A stretch of 24,097 nucleotides of DNA from SIG480 sp045586595 (GTDB lineage Bacteria; Bacillota; Clostridia; Oscillospirales; JAAYXM01): the NCBI GenBank assembly GCA_045586595.1, contig JAZNAQ010000040.1, forward strand, positions 1-24,097. The letters run 5' to 3'. This document shows positions 1 through 5,756 of this stretch, one piece after another; the stretch's first letter is position 1; each line of letters starts with the position of its first letter. The notes beneath the pieces were generated by a model. The model saw nothing but the letters and a program-made list of their open reading frames with translations. It did no database searches and had not been told where the DNA came from. The translations under genes were made by a program, and so were the position numbers.

Positions 1-753
1 CCCGGGCCCGATGGATTTCGGGTCGGTCTCGGCAAAAGCCGATTGGACGGGGGATAAGTCTATTCCGTTGGCATAGTCGTGTATTGTTTCTCCTGTTTTT
101 CCGAGAAGGGAGCTGATGCTTTCCTTCGAGCTTCCGGCAAGCTCACCGATAGTGGAGATTCCGAGCCGCTCAAAAGTTTTCTTCGCGCTCTTTCCTACGA
201 AAAGCAAATCCGTAACCGGCAGCTTCCAGACAATGTCTTTGTAATTTTCACGTGTTATTACCGTTGTGGCATCAGGCTTTTTATAGTCGCTTCCGAGCTT
301 TGCAAAGGCTTTTGTAAAGGAAACGCCGACAGATATGGTAAGGCCTGTTTCGCTTTTCACCACGCGCCGCAGCTCGTCTGCGATTTCGCGCGGAGTTCCG
401 AAAAGATGGGCAGAGCCGGTCACATCGAGCCAGGATTCGTCAATACCGAACGGCTCGACGAGGTCGGTATAGCGCAGATAAATGTCATTTACTATGCGCG
501 AATATTTTGCATAGTCCTTGTAATGGGGAGAAACAAGCACAAGCCCGGGACATTTTTTCTGTGCTTGCCATATTGTTTCGGCAGTTTTTACGCCGAATTT
601 CTTTGCTTTTTCGTTTTTGGCGAGGATAATCCCGTGGCGGTTTTCAGGATTTCCGCAGACAGCCACGGGGTATTTGCGAAGCTCGGAATTGCGGACCTCT
701 TCAACAGATGCAAAAAATGCGTTCAAGTCGCAGTGAAGTATGTGTCTGTCCAT
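1..753 (-). CDS. dinB: DNA polymerase IV (Y-family, DinB), 3' end cut by window edge
   Basis: Error-prone translesion DNA polymerase that extends past damaged template bases. The 251 codons visible run off the window at position 1, so about 150 residues (the little-finger and beta-clamp-binding end) are missing; the family is usually about 350-420 residues. Visible landmarks are the metal-binding aspartate in DLNAFFASVEE (D9), the second catalytic pair in FGIDES (D105, E106), the palm/finger motif GVSFTKAFAKLGSDYKKP (about 143-160), and the thumb helix-hairpin-helix region around LLFVGKSAKKTFERLGI. The usual YSIDE[AV] reads FGIDES here, a mild variant. The start is fixed by an AAAGGAGG ribosome site 6 bases upstream. 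A strong promoter (791-819) lies just upstream. No LexA-type site was obvious. The family assignment is secure. Confidence 0.95.
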   Translation of the reverse strand, partial: MDRHILHCDLNAFFASVEEVRNSELRKYPVAVCGNPENRHGIILAKNEKAKKFGVKTAETIWQAQKKCPGLVLVSPHYKDYAKYSRIVNDIYLRYTDLVEPFGIDESWLDVTGSAHLFGTPREIADELRRVVKSETGLTISVGVSFTKAFAKLGSDYKKPDATTVITRENYKDIVWKLPVTDLLFVGKSAKKTFERLGISTIGELAGSSKESISSLLGKTGETIHDYANGIDLSPVQSAFAETDPKSIGPG

Positions 754-790
754 GAAAATCCTCCTTTCGGGATACTCTGTTATATTATAT

Positions 791-819
791 ATTGTACCAT
801 AAATGTTTTTTCTGTTCAA
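791..819 (-). promoter_or_regulatory. Sigma-A promoter of dinB
   Basis: On the minus strand TTGAAC (814-819), a 17-bp spacer and TACAAT (791-796) precede dinB. The -35 box begins one base after the T-tract of the terminator at 821-864, so the upstream unit ends exactly where this one starts. Confidence 0.75.
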
Positions 820-820
820 G

Positions 821-864
821 AAAAACAACCGTCCCGCGAGAGAGTAAGCGGAACGGTTGTTTTT
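821..864. terminator. Bidirectional intrinsic terminator between the N/Q-rich gene and dinB
   Basis: A 12-bp perfect arm (821-832 with 853-864) is extended by a wobble-containing inner stem around CCGC/GCGG. Flanking A and T runs allow termination in both directions. It sits 8 bases after the stop of the minus-strand N/Q-rich gene, for which it is the natural terminator. Confidence 0.85.
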
Positions 865-871
865 GCCGGGT

Positions 872-1012
872 TTAGTAGTTGCTCTGGTTGTTGTCGTTCT
901 TGTTCTGGCTGTTGTTCTGATTGTTTTTGTTCTGAGAGCTGTTCTGGTTATTCTTGTTCTGCTGATTCTGCTGGTTGTTCTGATTGTTTTTGTTGTTCTG
1001 CTGGTTAGACAT
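872..1012 (-). CDS. 46-residue Asn/Gln-rich micro-protein, function unknown
   Basis: A small gene that starts with MSNQQNN and ends QSNY. Of 46 residues, 22 are Asn and 12 Gln; the rest are Ser, Lys, one Asp and one Tyr, with no hydrophobic residue after Met1. The unit QNKNNQNN recurs with small changes, so the protein is internally repetitive and almost certainly disordered. The gene has a good ribosome site (AAGAGGTGAA, then 4 bases, then ATG) and its own terminator directly after the stop, which argues that it is expressed. The Asn/Gln bias recalls gamma-type small acid-soluble spore proteins, but no SASP motif is present, so that link is speculative. An inverted repeat (CACGAA/TTCGTG, 1042-1058) lies 30 bases upstream. 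Confidence 0.75.
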   Translation of the reverse strand: MSNQQNNKNNQNNQQNQQNKNNQNSSQNKNNQNNSQNKNDNNQSNY

Positions 1013-1041
1013 TTTAATTCACCTCTTAAAAATTGTATCAG

Positions 1042-1058
1042 CACGAAACCTCTTCGTG
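1042..1058. repeat. Inverted repeat upstream of the N/Q-rich gene
   Basis: CACGAA, 5 bases, TTCGTG is a perfect 6-bp dyad in the leader or promoter region of the N/Q-rich gene. It could be an operator or an RNA hairpin. No convincing -35/-10 pair could be placed beside it. Confidence 0.4.
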
Positions 1059-1130
1059 ATGATGTACATATATTTTGCGCGGGAATGAGGTGATTATGCA
1101 AAAAACAAAAATAAAATTTTTAAATGATGA

Positions 1131-1228
1131 AAAAACGTACCAACCTTACGGATGCCATTTGCGTTATCCGTAAACTTACATTGGGGATCTACCCGCGGAC
1201 TAAAAAGCGTGCCACCGGCACCCTTTTT
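1131..1228. repeat. Cluster of terminator-like hairpins and a degenerate repeat beyond tRNA-Ser
   Basis: The 300 bases between the N/Q-rich gene (ends 1012) and tRNA-Ser hold no convincing gene. They hold a hairpin at 1146-1173 (TTACGGAT/ATCCGTAA), a hairpin at 1202-1228 flanked by A5 and T5, a GCGCTC/GAGCGC hairpin near 1229-1244, and a partial copy (about 1134-1147) of the sequence forming the tRNA-Ser terminator at 1279-1311. Read on the minus strand, each main hairpin is followed by a T-run. Confidence 0.55.
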
Positions 1229-1278
1229 GCGCTCTGCGGAGCGCCGTCCTGTTCTCATCTTCCTCCCTTGCCGCATAC

Positions 1279-1311
1279 AAAAAGCGTACCAACCTTCGGC
1301 TGGTACGCTTT
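1279..1311 (-). terminator. Intrinsic terminator of tRNA-Ser
   Basis: Perfect 11-bp stem (AAAGCGTACCA with its complement), 9-base loop, then five T residues on the minus strand, starting 5 bases after the encoded CCA of the tRNA. Confidence 0.9.
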
Positions 1312-1316
1312 CTATA

Positions 1317-1405
1317 TGGCGGAGGGAGTGGGATTCGAACCCACGCGCCCTTTCGGACAAACGGTTTTCAAGACCGCCTCGTTATGACCACTTCGATATC
1401 CCTCC
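1317..1405 (-). tRNA. tRNA-Ser(UGA) with encoded CCA
   Basis: The minus strand folds as a class II tRNA. The acceptor GGAGGGA (from 1405) pairs with TCCCTCC, followed by discriminator G (1320) and an encoded CCA (1317-1319). The T arm is GTGGG-TTCGAAT-CCCAC, a long variable arm is present, and the anticodon loop CTTGAAA gives anticodon TGA (complement at 1368-1370), which reads UCN serine codons. A consensus promoter lies 32 bases upstream and an intrinsic terminator directly follows. Confidence 0.97.
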
Positions 1406-1436
1406 GTATTGTGGGCGCTTTTAACGTCCACGTTAG

Positions 1437-1465
1437 ATTTTAACAAAAGTTCGGGCTAATGTCAA
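1437..1465 (-). promoter_or_regulatory. Promoter of tRNA-Ser
   Basis: TTGACA (1460-1465), 17-bp spacer, TAAAAT (1437-1442) on the minus strand; near-consensus sigma-A, as expected for a stable-RNA gene. Confidence 0.85.
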
Positions 1466-1473
1466 GACATTTT

Positions 1474-2568
1474 TTATTCTGCTGCAACAGGAGTTGGTGA
1501 GAGGCTCTCTCCCGTCACGGTAACATCGGCATCAAGCGGGACTATTGCAACATAATTATCGCCCGGAACAACAGACAGTTCAGCACCATCTGCGGTATAA
1601 AGCTTAAACGGAGCTGACTTTGATGCACGCTTCCATGTTATGTCTGTAGCAGTGCCGTTTACAAAATACTTCCCTTTTCCACTGCCCACTGAGTCAAACC
1701 GGAGTCTGCCTGCGGTATCGCCCTTTATCACATATGAATTCATACGCAGAATAAATATATTCTTAAACGCGAGCTGTGTACCGTACAGCGCATCTGTGTG
1801 CGATGTGCCGTACTGGCCTATTCGATAAAGCCCGTTTGAATTATCGTATGTATATGTACCTGTTTTATAAGATGAAAATTTTGCCTCTATCCTGGTTGCG
1901 TCATCCCCCTCATACACCGCATCCTCTGAGAAGTTGAATGCCGGGCCGTAGGCTGAGCCTCGTGTCATTCTGACATTGTCCTGCTCTATCCTCTCCATAA
2001 TCCTCTCACCTGAGGTGAATACGCTATGCTCATACCCGCTACTCTTAATTCTTGCCTTATCACGCCAATACATAGAATTATACTTGCCCTCAATCAGGTC
2101 ATACGAGTCCATCTTGCGCGACTTTATCTCACTGTATGCCTCAGGGCTTCCGCCAATATGTACATAAACCGCATCTACGCTCTGGGCAAAGTCGAGATAA
2201 TACGGGCGTGCCGAGCGGATAGTCCCTATCTGCTCAATTTCAGAAATGTCGTCAAACACGGCAAGAAGGCGTGTTATGCCGCCCTCAGCAAGTGCTTCAA
2301 ACACAATCCCTGCATTGGATATGCCATACTGCGGCAACGCCTTTTTAATATTGTTAATCATAACAGCAACAGGTCGGCGAGCCTCTGCCTCTTCATCCTC
2401 TGCAGGAAGGCCTGTGAGGGCACTCGTATAAACGACCGCGGGCTCAACTACAATCTCCTCCTCGGGCAGCTCTGGTGTGTCCGTATTCCCCGCAGGCTTT
2501 CCGCACGAAGAGAGAAGTATAATAACCATCAGCAACCCGGCGATAACAGATAATTTTTTCGACTTCAT
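1474..2568 (-). CDS. DUF3048 (YerB-type) lipoprotein
   Basis: A 364-residue exported lipoprotein of the DUF3048 family; its biochemical role is not known. Residues 1-22 form a lipoprotein signal peptide (basic start, hydrophobic core, lipobox LSSC with C22). After an acidic linker, the DUF3048 N-terminal domain begins near YTSALTGLP, with the family-like stretches RRPVAVMINN, PQYGISNAGIVFEALAEGGITR and GTIRSARPYYLD. The C-terminal domain (about 255-355) contains GKGKYFVNG and ends with PGDNYVAIVP. The ATG at 2568 is preferred because AAAGGTG lies 8 bases upstream; the GTG 12 bases earlier is part of that ribosome site. A tRNA-Ser gene lies downstream and a small beta-rich protein gene upstream. 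Confidence 0.88.
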   Translation of the reverse strand: MKSKKLSVIAGLLMVIILLSSCGKPAGNTDTPELPEEEIVVEPAVVYTSALTGLPAEDEEAEARRPVAVMINNIKKALPQYGISNAGIVFEALAEGGITRLLAVFDDISEIEQIGTIRSARPYYLDFAQSVDAVYVHIGGSPEAYSEIKSRKMDSYDLIEGKYNSMYWRDKARIKSSGYEHSVFTSGERIMERIEQDNVRMTRGSAYGPAFNFSEDAVYEGDDATRIEAKFSSYKTGTYTYDNSNGLYRIGQYGTSHTDALYGTQLAFKNIFILRMNSYVIKGDTAGRLRFDSVGSGKGKYFVNGTATDITWKRASKSAPFKLYTADGAELSVVPGDNYVAIVPLDADVTVTGESLSPTPVAAE

Positions 2569-2591
2569 ATGTTTTTTCACCTTTCATTTAT

Positions 2592-2620
2592 TATAAATTT
2601 ATTTTACCACAAACTTTCAA
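2592..2620 (-). promoter_or_regulatory. Probable promoter of the DUF3048 gene
   Basis: TTGAAA (2615-2620) with a 17-bp spacer to TTTATA, or 19 bp to TATAAT, on the minus strand. The -35 box is good; the -10 register is ambiguous. Confidence 0.5.
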
Positions 2621-2635
2621 TTTAGTACAGACAAA

Positions 2636-3007
2636 TTACACATTACATTTTACGACAAGGAGTATCCCATCTTCCGCACCGTCTTCTGTCTTTATGCCGA
2701 GTGTGCACGGGAGTGCACGCTCGCGTATGCTGCAAACCGCACTGCCGCATATCTCTCCTTCACTCTCCTCAGAATATGAACCGCGCACCTCGCGCCCGTT
2801 TACTGTTATATACGCATGGCCTCCGCTTTGCGACATAACAAGAAAAAAGAGGCAGTATACACCGGGTTGGCTTATCTCTATTTTTGACATATCCCGCTCC
2901 TCAAGCCATTCGGGCGGCGGGTTTGAGACATACATCGCGAATGTGTCGCCAGAGCGTTTTGGGAAGAAAAGCGCAGAAAAGGAAAGCCGCTTTTTCGAGC
3001 CGAACAT
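2636..3007 (-). CDS. Hypothetical 123-residue beta-rich protein
   Basis: I do not recognise this family with certainty. The protein has no signal peptide or membrane segment. Its middle and end alternate short hydrophobic strands with turns (KIEISQPGVYCLFFLVMSQ, GGHAYITVNGREV, ALPCTLGIKTEDG, GILLVVKCNV), the pattern of a jelly-roll like the C-terminal domains of clostridial collagen-like/exosporium proteins. That resemblance is inference from strand pattern only. The start is well supported by CGGAGGA seven bases before ATG. The gene lies 67 bases upstream of the DUF3048 gene on the same strand. A TATAAT-like element occurs about 15 bases before the start, without a clear -35, so an alternative sigma factor is possible. 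Confidence 0.6.
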   Translation of the reverse strand: MFGSKKRLSFSALFFPKRSGDTFAMYVSNPPPEWLEERDMSKIEISQPGVYCLFFLVMSQSGGHAYITVNGREVRGSYSEESEGEICGSAVCSIRERALPCTLGIKTEDGAEDGILLVVKCNV

Positions 3008-3052
3008 ATAGCATCCTCCGGATATTATAAATCAATCCATAATATTCACGCT

Positions 3053-3066
3053 CACACTTTCGTGTG
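3053..3066 (-). other. Small GNRA-tetraloop hairpin
   Basis: On the minus strand CACAC-GAAA-GTGTG, directly after the amidase terminator and upstream of the small beta-rich gene. Its role is unknown. Confidence 0.35.
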
Positions 3067-3068
3067 TA

Positions 3069-3106
3069 ACAAACAACCCGCCCTTTTTATCAGGCGGGTT
3101 GTTTGT
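3069..3106 (-). terminator. Intrinsic terminator of the amidase gene
   Basis: A 14-bp perfect stem (3069-3082 with 3093-3106) with a 10-base loop, 33 bases after the amidase stop. The descending arm is T-rich on the minus strand (GGGTTGTTTGTT). Confidence 0.75.
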
Positions 3107-3139
3107 CTATAATAAAAAGGAGATATGCAGAAATGGTGG

Positions 3140-3676
3140 CTACAGTATAATCGAAGTGTATCCAAGCTCGCGAAGCTCTGAGGTGGATATGGCTTTCTCT
3201 TTTTGGGGTTGGTCTTCTTCCGAACACCGTTTTATAAATTCATCCCAACCGTTTTTAAGAAGTGTTGCCGGACAGTTTTTGCCGGTCCAATCCTTATGCG
3301 ACATAATGTTAGATACAGGTATTCCGTATTTTTTGCACAATTTGCGAACAAGCCACAGAGCGTTGTCAACAGTTTTTTCAAAATTTCCATCGGCGTTCAC
3401 ACAAAGCTCTATTGCGATTGAGTTTTCGTTCGCCTCCGCCTTTGATGTGTGATAGCTCTTCTCATCATCCGGCAAGTGCTGATAAATCGAGCCGTCGTCT
3501 ACCGTGTAGTGCCAGCTCGTCCGCTCAGTAGCGTTCTTTATATACTTTGCATGTGCCTTTGCGTCTGCACCGCTTCTTGTGTTGCCTGTGTCATGAATTG
3601 TAATATACTCGCACGAATTTTCAGAACCCGGGCGATTGACGCGCCCCTCGCTTATAAAGTCCTGTATTACTTTCAT
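3140..3676 (-). CDS. N-acetylmuramoyl-L-alanine amidase (Amidase_2, zinc)
   Basis: A peptidoglycan hydrolase that cuts the bond between muramic acid and L-alanine of the stem peptide. The single catalytic domain (about residues 10-145 of 178) shows the T7-lysozyme/PGRP zinc site: H28 in YITIHDTGN, and H127 with C135 in SHKDWTGKNCP, which has the family's eight-residue spacing. SWHYTVDDG (54-62) and NSIAIELC (85-92) are further family motifs. There is no signal peptide, so the enzyme is cytoplasmic unless released by lysis, as for phage endolysins or mother-cell lytic enzymes. The last 30 residues form a short tail (ISTSELRELGY) that may be the start of a lost wall-binding domain. No other phage gene is nearby. 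The start is supported by GGTGGTGAG. Confidence 0.9.
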   Translation of the reverse strand: MKVIQDFISEGRVNRPGSENSCEYITIHDTGNTRSGADAKAHAKYIKNATERTSWHYTVDDGSIYQHLPDDEKSYHTSKAEANENSIAIELCVNADGNFEKTVDNALWLVRKLCKKYGIPVSNIMSHKDWTGKNCPATLLKNGWDEFIKRCSEEDQPQKEKAISTSELRELGYTSIIL

Positions 3677-3733
3677 TTTCTCACCACCTGTCTGCTACGA
3701 TTATGTATTATACATCAGATAGGAATTAACTTT

Positions 3734-3752
3734 GTGCCAAAAAAGTGCCAAC
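3734..3752. promoter_or_regulatory. Tandem GTGCCAA repeat in the divergent intergenic region
   Basis: GTGCCAA occurs at 3734-3740 and 3745-3751, 11 bp apart, just upstream of the -35 box of the plus-strand lipoprotein gene. On the minus strand the same bases read TTGGCAC-N4-TTGGCAC, which keeps the invariant GG/GC 12-base register of a sigma-54 promoter with one core mismatch. It may instead be an activator site. Confidence 0.35.
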
Positions 3753-3757
3753 TTTTG

Positions 3758-3786
3758 TTGCACTTATCCATGCTTTCTGTTAGAAT
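3758..3786 (+). promoter_or_regulatory. Promoter of the lipoprotein-SDR pair
   Basis: TTGCAC (3758-3763), 17-bp spacer, TAGAAT (3781-3786). Transcription should start near 3793, which rules out the upstream ATG at 3789 as the translation start. Confidence 0.8.
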
Positions 3787-3815
3787 AAATGTACAATCAA
3801 AAAGGGGCGGTTTTT

Positions 3816-4316
3816 ATGAAAAAGACACTATCGGTTATTCTTTCACTTATGCTTATACTTTTTGCGGGTTGCAACAGCTCGCCTATCAAAAATGACGGAA
3901 CAGAGCTAACAACATACTCATCCGACAACGGCTATACGGTATCCTACCCTGTCGGATATGAGCCGACCTCCCTCTCGAGCAGCATTGACTTTGTTATTAT
4001 CGATGAGGTAACGGGTTCTAATGTCAATATCCTCTCCATGTACCATCAGGATGGTGTCCTTGATATTACCGAAGAACAGTACAAAGAGCAAATGAAAGCC
4101 TCGGGTATGGATATTGATATATCATCGTTTGAGTTTACAACAATAAACGATACACCTGCACTTGTTGTCTCCTACAAATACCTTGAAAACGACGTAACTC
4201 AGATAATCTATGATGCAAGCGACAACACATATTACGCAACATATACAGAGCTTCCCGGCACATCAGAAAGACTCAGCAGCGAACTGCTTTCGGTTATATA
4301 CTCACTAATGGTATAA
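3816..4316 (+). CDS. PsbP/DUF1795-like lipoprotein
   Basis: A 166-residue exported lipoprotein. The signal peptide MKKTLSVILSLMLILFAGC ends in a lipobox (C19). The mature part starts with TTYSSDNGYTVSYPVGYEPT and continues with short strands such as SNVNILSM, FEFTTINDTPALVVSYKYL, QIIYDASDNTYYATYT and a closing helix SERLSSELLSVIYSLMV. This is the strand-helix order of the PsbP/Mog1/DcrB (DUF1795) fold; the assignment rests on pattern only, and no function follows from it. The ATG at 3816 is chosen because it follows AAGGGGCGG and encodes the signal peptide. The reductase gene starts 16 bases downstream, so the two are co-transcribed. The signal peptide's first nine residues match those of the lipoprotein at 11349. 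Confidence 0.75.
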   Translation: MKKTLSVILSLMLILFAGCNSSPIKNDGTELTTYSSDNGYTVSYPVGYEPTSLSSSIDFVIIDEVTGSNVNILSMYHQDGVLDITEEQYKEQMKASGMDIDISSFEFTTINDTPALVVSYKYLENDVTQIIYDASDNTYYATYTELPGTSERLSSELLSVIYSLMV

Positions 4317-4332
4317 AAGGGGAGAGAAATAA

Positions 4333-5043
4333 ATGACGGTTCTTGTAACAGGTGCTTCCCGCGGGATAGGGTACGCCGTTGCCGAGGCCTTTGCACGGCG
4401 CGGATATACAGTCTTTGCGACATATCACAACACAGAAGATCCTTTAAACGCGCTCTCGGACGAGCTTGATGCTGAGGGGTTTACACTCGTCCCTGTCTAT
4501 TGTGACGTATCGGACGAGGAGTCGGTCAGCTCTATGTTTTCTCAAATAGGAGACGTTGACATACTAATCAATAACGCAGGTATATCACAGTTTTCTATAC
4601 TCTCTGACATTACTTCGGCTGATTGGGACAGAATGCTCGACGTAAACCTCAAATCCGTCTTTCTCTGTTCAAAGGCGGCAAGCCGCGGCATGATAAACAA
4701 CAAATTCGGCAGAATAATCAACATATCCTCTGTATGGGGTGTTGTCGGTGGCTCGTGTGAAACCCATTATTCTGCTTCAAAAGCAGGTATAATCGGTTTT
4801 ACCCGCGCGCTTGCCAAGGAACTCGGGCCTTCCGGAATAACTGTCAACTGTATCGCACCCGGTGTTATTGAAACCGATATGAACTCCCACCTTACCGAGG
4901 CCGACAAGCAAGAGCTCTGCGGTGATACTCCTCTCGGGCGTATAGGAGAACCTCGTGATGTTGCCCATGCCGCGCTGTTCTTTGCCGAGGCAGACTTCAT
5001 AACGGGTGAAACGCTCTCTGTAGGCGGCGGCTTCGGAATGTAA
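4333..5043 (+). CDS. fabG: Short-chain dehydrogenase/reductase, 3-oxoacyl-ACP reductase type
   Basis: A 236-residue classical SDR enzyme, most like FabG, which reduces 3-oxoacyl-ACP with NADPH in fatty acid synthesis. The nucleotide-binding motif TGASRGIG (6-13) has the Arg typical of NADPH users. CDVS (57-60), NNAG (80-83) and the catalytic tetrad N105, S133, Y146 and K150 (Y-S-A-S-K) are all present, with IAPGVIETDM near 174-183 and GGGFGM at the C-terminus. FabG proper usually sits in a fab cluster and is about 245 residues; here the neighbour is a lipoprotein. The substrate could therefore be another oxo compound (YmfI-like paralogue). The start follows GGGGAG by 9 bases. A strong terminator follows the stop. 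Confidence 0.85.
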   Translation: MTVLVTGASRGIGYAVAEAFARRGYTVFATYHNTEDPLNALSDELDAEGFTLVPVYCDVSDEESVSSMFSQIGDVDILINNAGISQFSILSDITSADWDRMLDVNLKSVFLCSKAASRGMINNKFGRIINISSVWGVVGGSCETHYSASKAGIIGFTRALAKELGPSGITVNCIAPGVIETDMNSHLTEADKQELCGDTPLGRIGEPRDVAHAALFFAEADFITGETLSVGGGFGM

Positions 5044-5051
5044 ATAAAATT

Positions 5052-5079
5052 AAAAAGACGGTCATATGACCGTCTTTTT
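5052..5079. terminator. Bidirectional terminator after the SDR gene and the ywlG-like gene
   Basis: Perfect 28-bp palindrome (arm AAAAAGACGGTCAT) with A and T runs on both sides. It lies 8 bases after the SDR stop and 29 bases after the convergent gene's stop, so it serves both. Confidence 0.92.
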
Positions 5080-5108
5080 TCATTTGCATATTGTTATATT
5101 TGATGCAA

Positions 5109-5654
5109 TTATTTCAGTCTGTCATCATAATGCGCGCGCTCACCGCCGATAAACTTAGCGCGACTTCTGGCACATACAAGGTGCGCCGAACCTATGTTCT
5201 TAACAGAAAGCCTGCACGGAACAACGACCGGGCGAACATGCATGCCGATAAGAGTATCGCCGATGTCCATCCCCGCATCTGCAGATATGGTCTCAACGGC
5301 AACCGGATCATTCATTGCGGCGTATGCCGCGGTTGCAAACGAGCCGCCCGCTTTAGGTTGAGGCACTGCATTACATACATATGCCGACGGTGCCGCCTCA
5401 CGCTCTATGATGAGAGCACGGTTTAAATGCTCACAACACTGTGCCGCAATGTATATACCATGTGCATCAAAAACCTCGGCAAGTGATGAATATATAAGCG
5501 CACCAAGCTCTGCAACAGACGAGGTGCCAATCTTTTCGCCCATAACCTCACTGGTCGAACAGCCAACTGCTACAATATCGCCTTTTTTAAGCCCTGCGGA
5601 CTCTATCAGCTCTTCTGCCGCGGCCTTAAGGCTTTTCTTTACGTCTTCATACAT
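5109..5654 (-). CDS. ywlG: TIGR01440/DUF436 family protein (YwlG-like)
   Basis: A 181-residue member of the conserved Firmicute family TIGR01440 (DUF436, B. subtilis YwlG). Its function is not established. Typical segments are KKGDIVAVGCSTSEVMGEKIGT (about 23-45), the Cys-containing AAQCCEHLNRALIIE, the glycine/alanine stretch with NAVPQPKAGGSFATAAY, and DAGMDIGDTLIGMHVRPVVVP. No signal peptide or membrane segment is present. The ATG at 5654 is preferred over the ATG at 5663, because AAAGGAG lies 9 bases before the former and directly touches the latter. The gene has its own promoter (5681-5709) and shares a terminator with the convergent SDR gene. Confidence 0.88.
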   Translation of the reverse strand: MYEDVKKSLKAAAEELIESAGLKKGDIVAVGCSTSEVMGEKIGTSSVAELGALIYSSLAEVFDAHGIYIAAQCCEHLNRALIIEREAAPSAYVCNAVPQPKAGGSFATAAYAAMNDPVAVETISADAGMDIGDTLIGMHVRPVVVPCRLSVKNIGSAHLVCARSRAKFIGGERAHYDDRLK

Positions 5655-5680
5655 CGGAAACATCTCCTTTTCTCTGCCCT

Positions 5681-5709
5681 ATTGTATCATACACACTTTA
5701 ATATTTCAA
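5681..5709 (-). promoter_or_regulatory. Promoter of the ywlG-like gene
   Basis: TTGAAA (5704-5709), 17-bp spacer, TACAAT (5681-5686) on the minus strand, immediately after the nfnB terminator. Confidence 0.82.
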
Positions 5710-5711
5710 TC

Positions 5712-5756
5712 AAAAAATCGGAGCCCACGTCGGTACAGCTTGGGCTCCGATTTTTT
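5712..5756 (-). terminator. Intrinsic terminator of the nfnAB operon
   Basis: An AAAAAATCGGAGCCCA arm pairs across a 14-base loop (5727-5740) and ends in T6 on the minus strand. The nfnB stop codon overlaps the edge of the hairpin. Confidence 0.9.

Noticed and set aside
79..1008. Long plus-strand open frame of 309 codons
   Set aside because: It lies antisense to dinB and the N/Q-rich gene, has a Cys/Ser-rich low-complexity end produced by the Asn/Gln repeats on the other strand, and lacks a ribosome site.
1096..1173. 25-codon plus-strand frame with GAGGTGAT close before ATG
   Set aside because: The ribosome-like sequence is good, but spacing is short, there is no promoter, and the frame runs through the degenerate hairpin repeat.
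2569..2580. GTG at 2580 as start of the DUF3048 lipoprotein
   Set aside because: This GTG is part of the AAAGGTG ribosome site of the ATG at 2568, which also gives a normal lipoprotein signal peptide.
3124..3180. 18-codon plus-strand frame (MQKWWLQYNR...) after AAAAAGGAGAT
   Set aside because: It overlaps the 3' end of the amidase gene antisense, and no promoter precedes it; the ribosome-like match alone is not enough.
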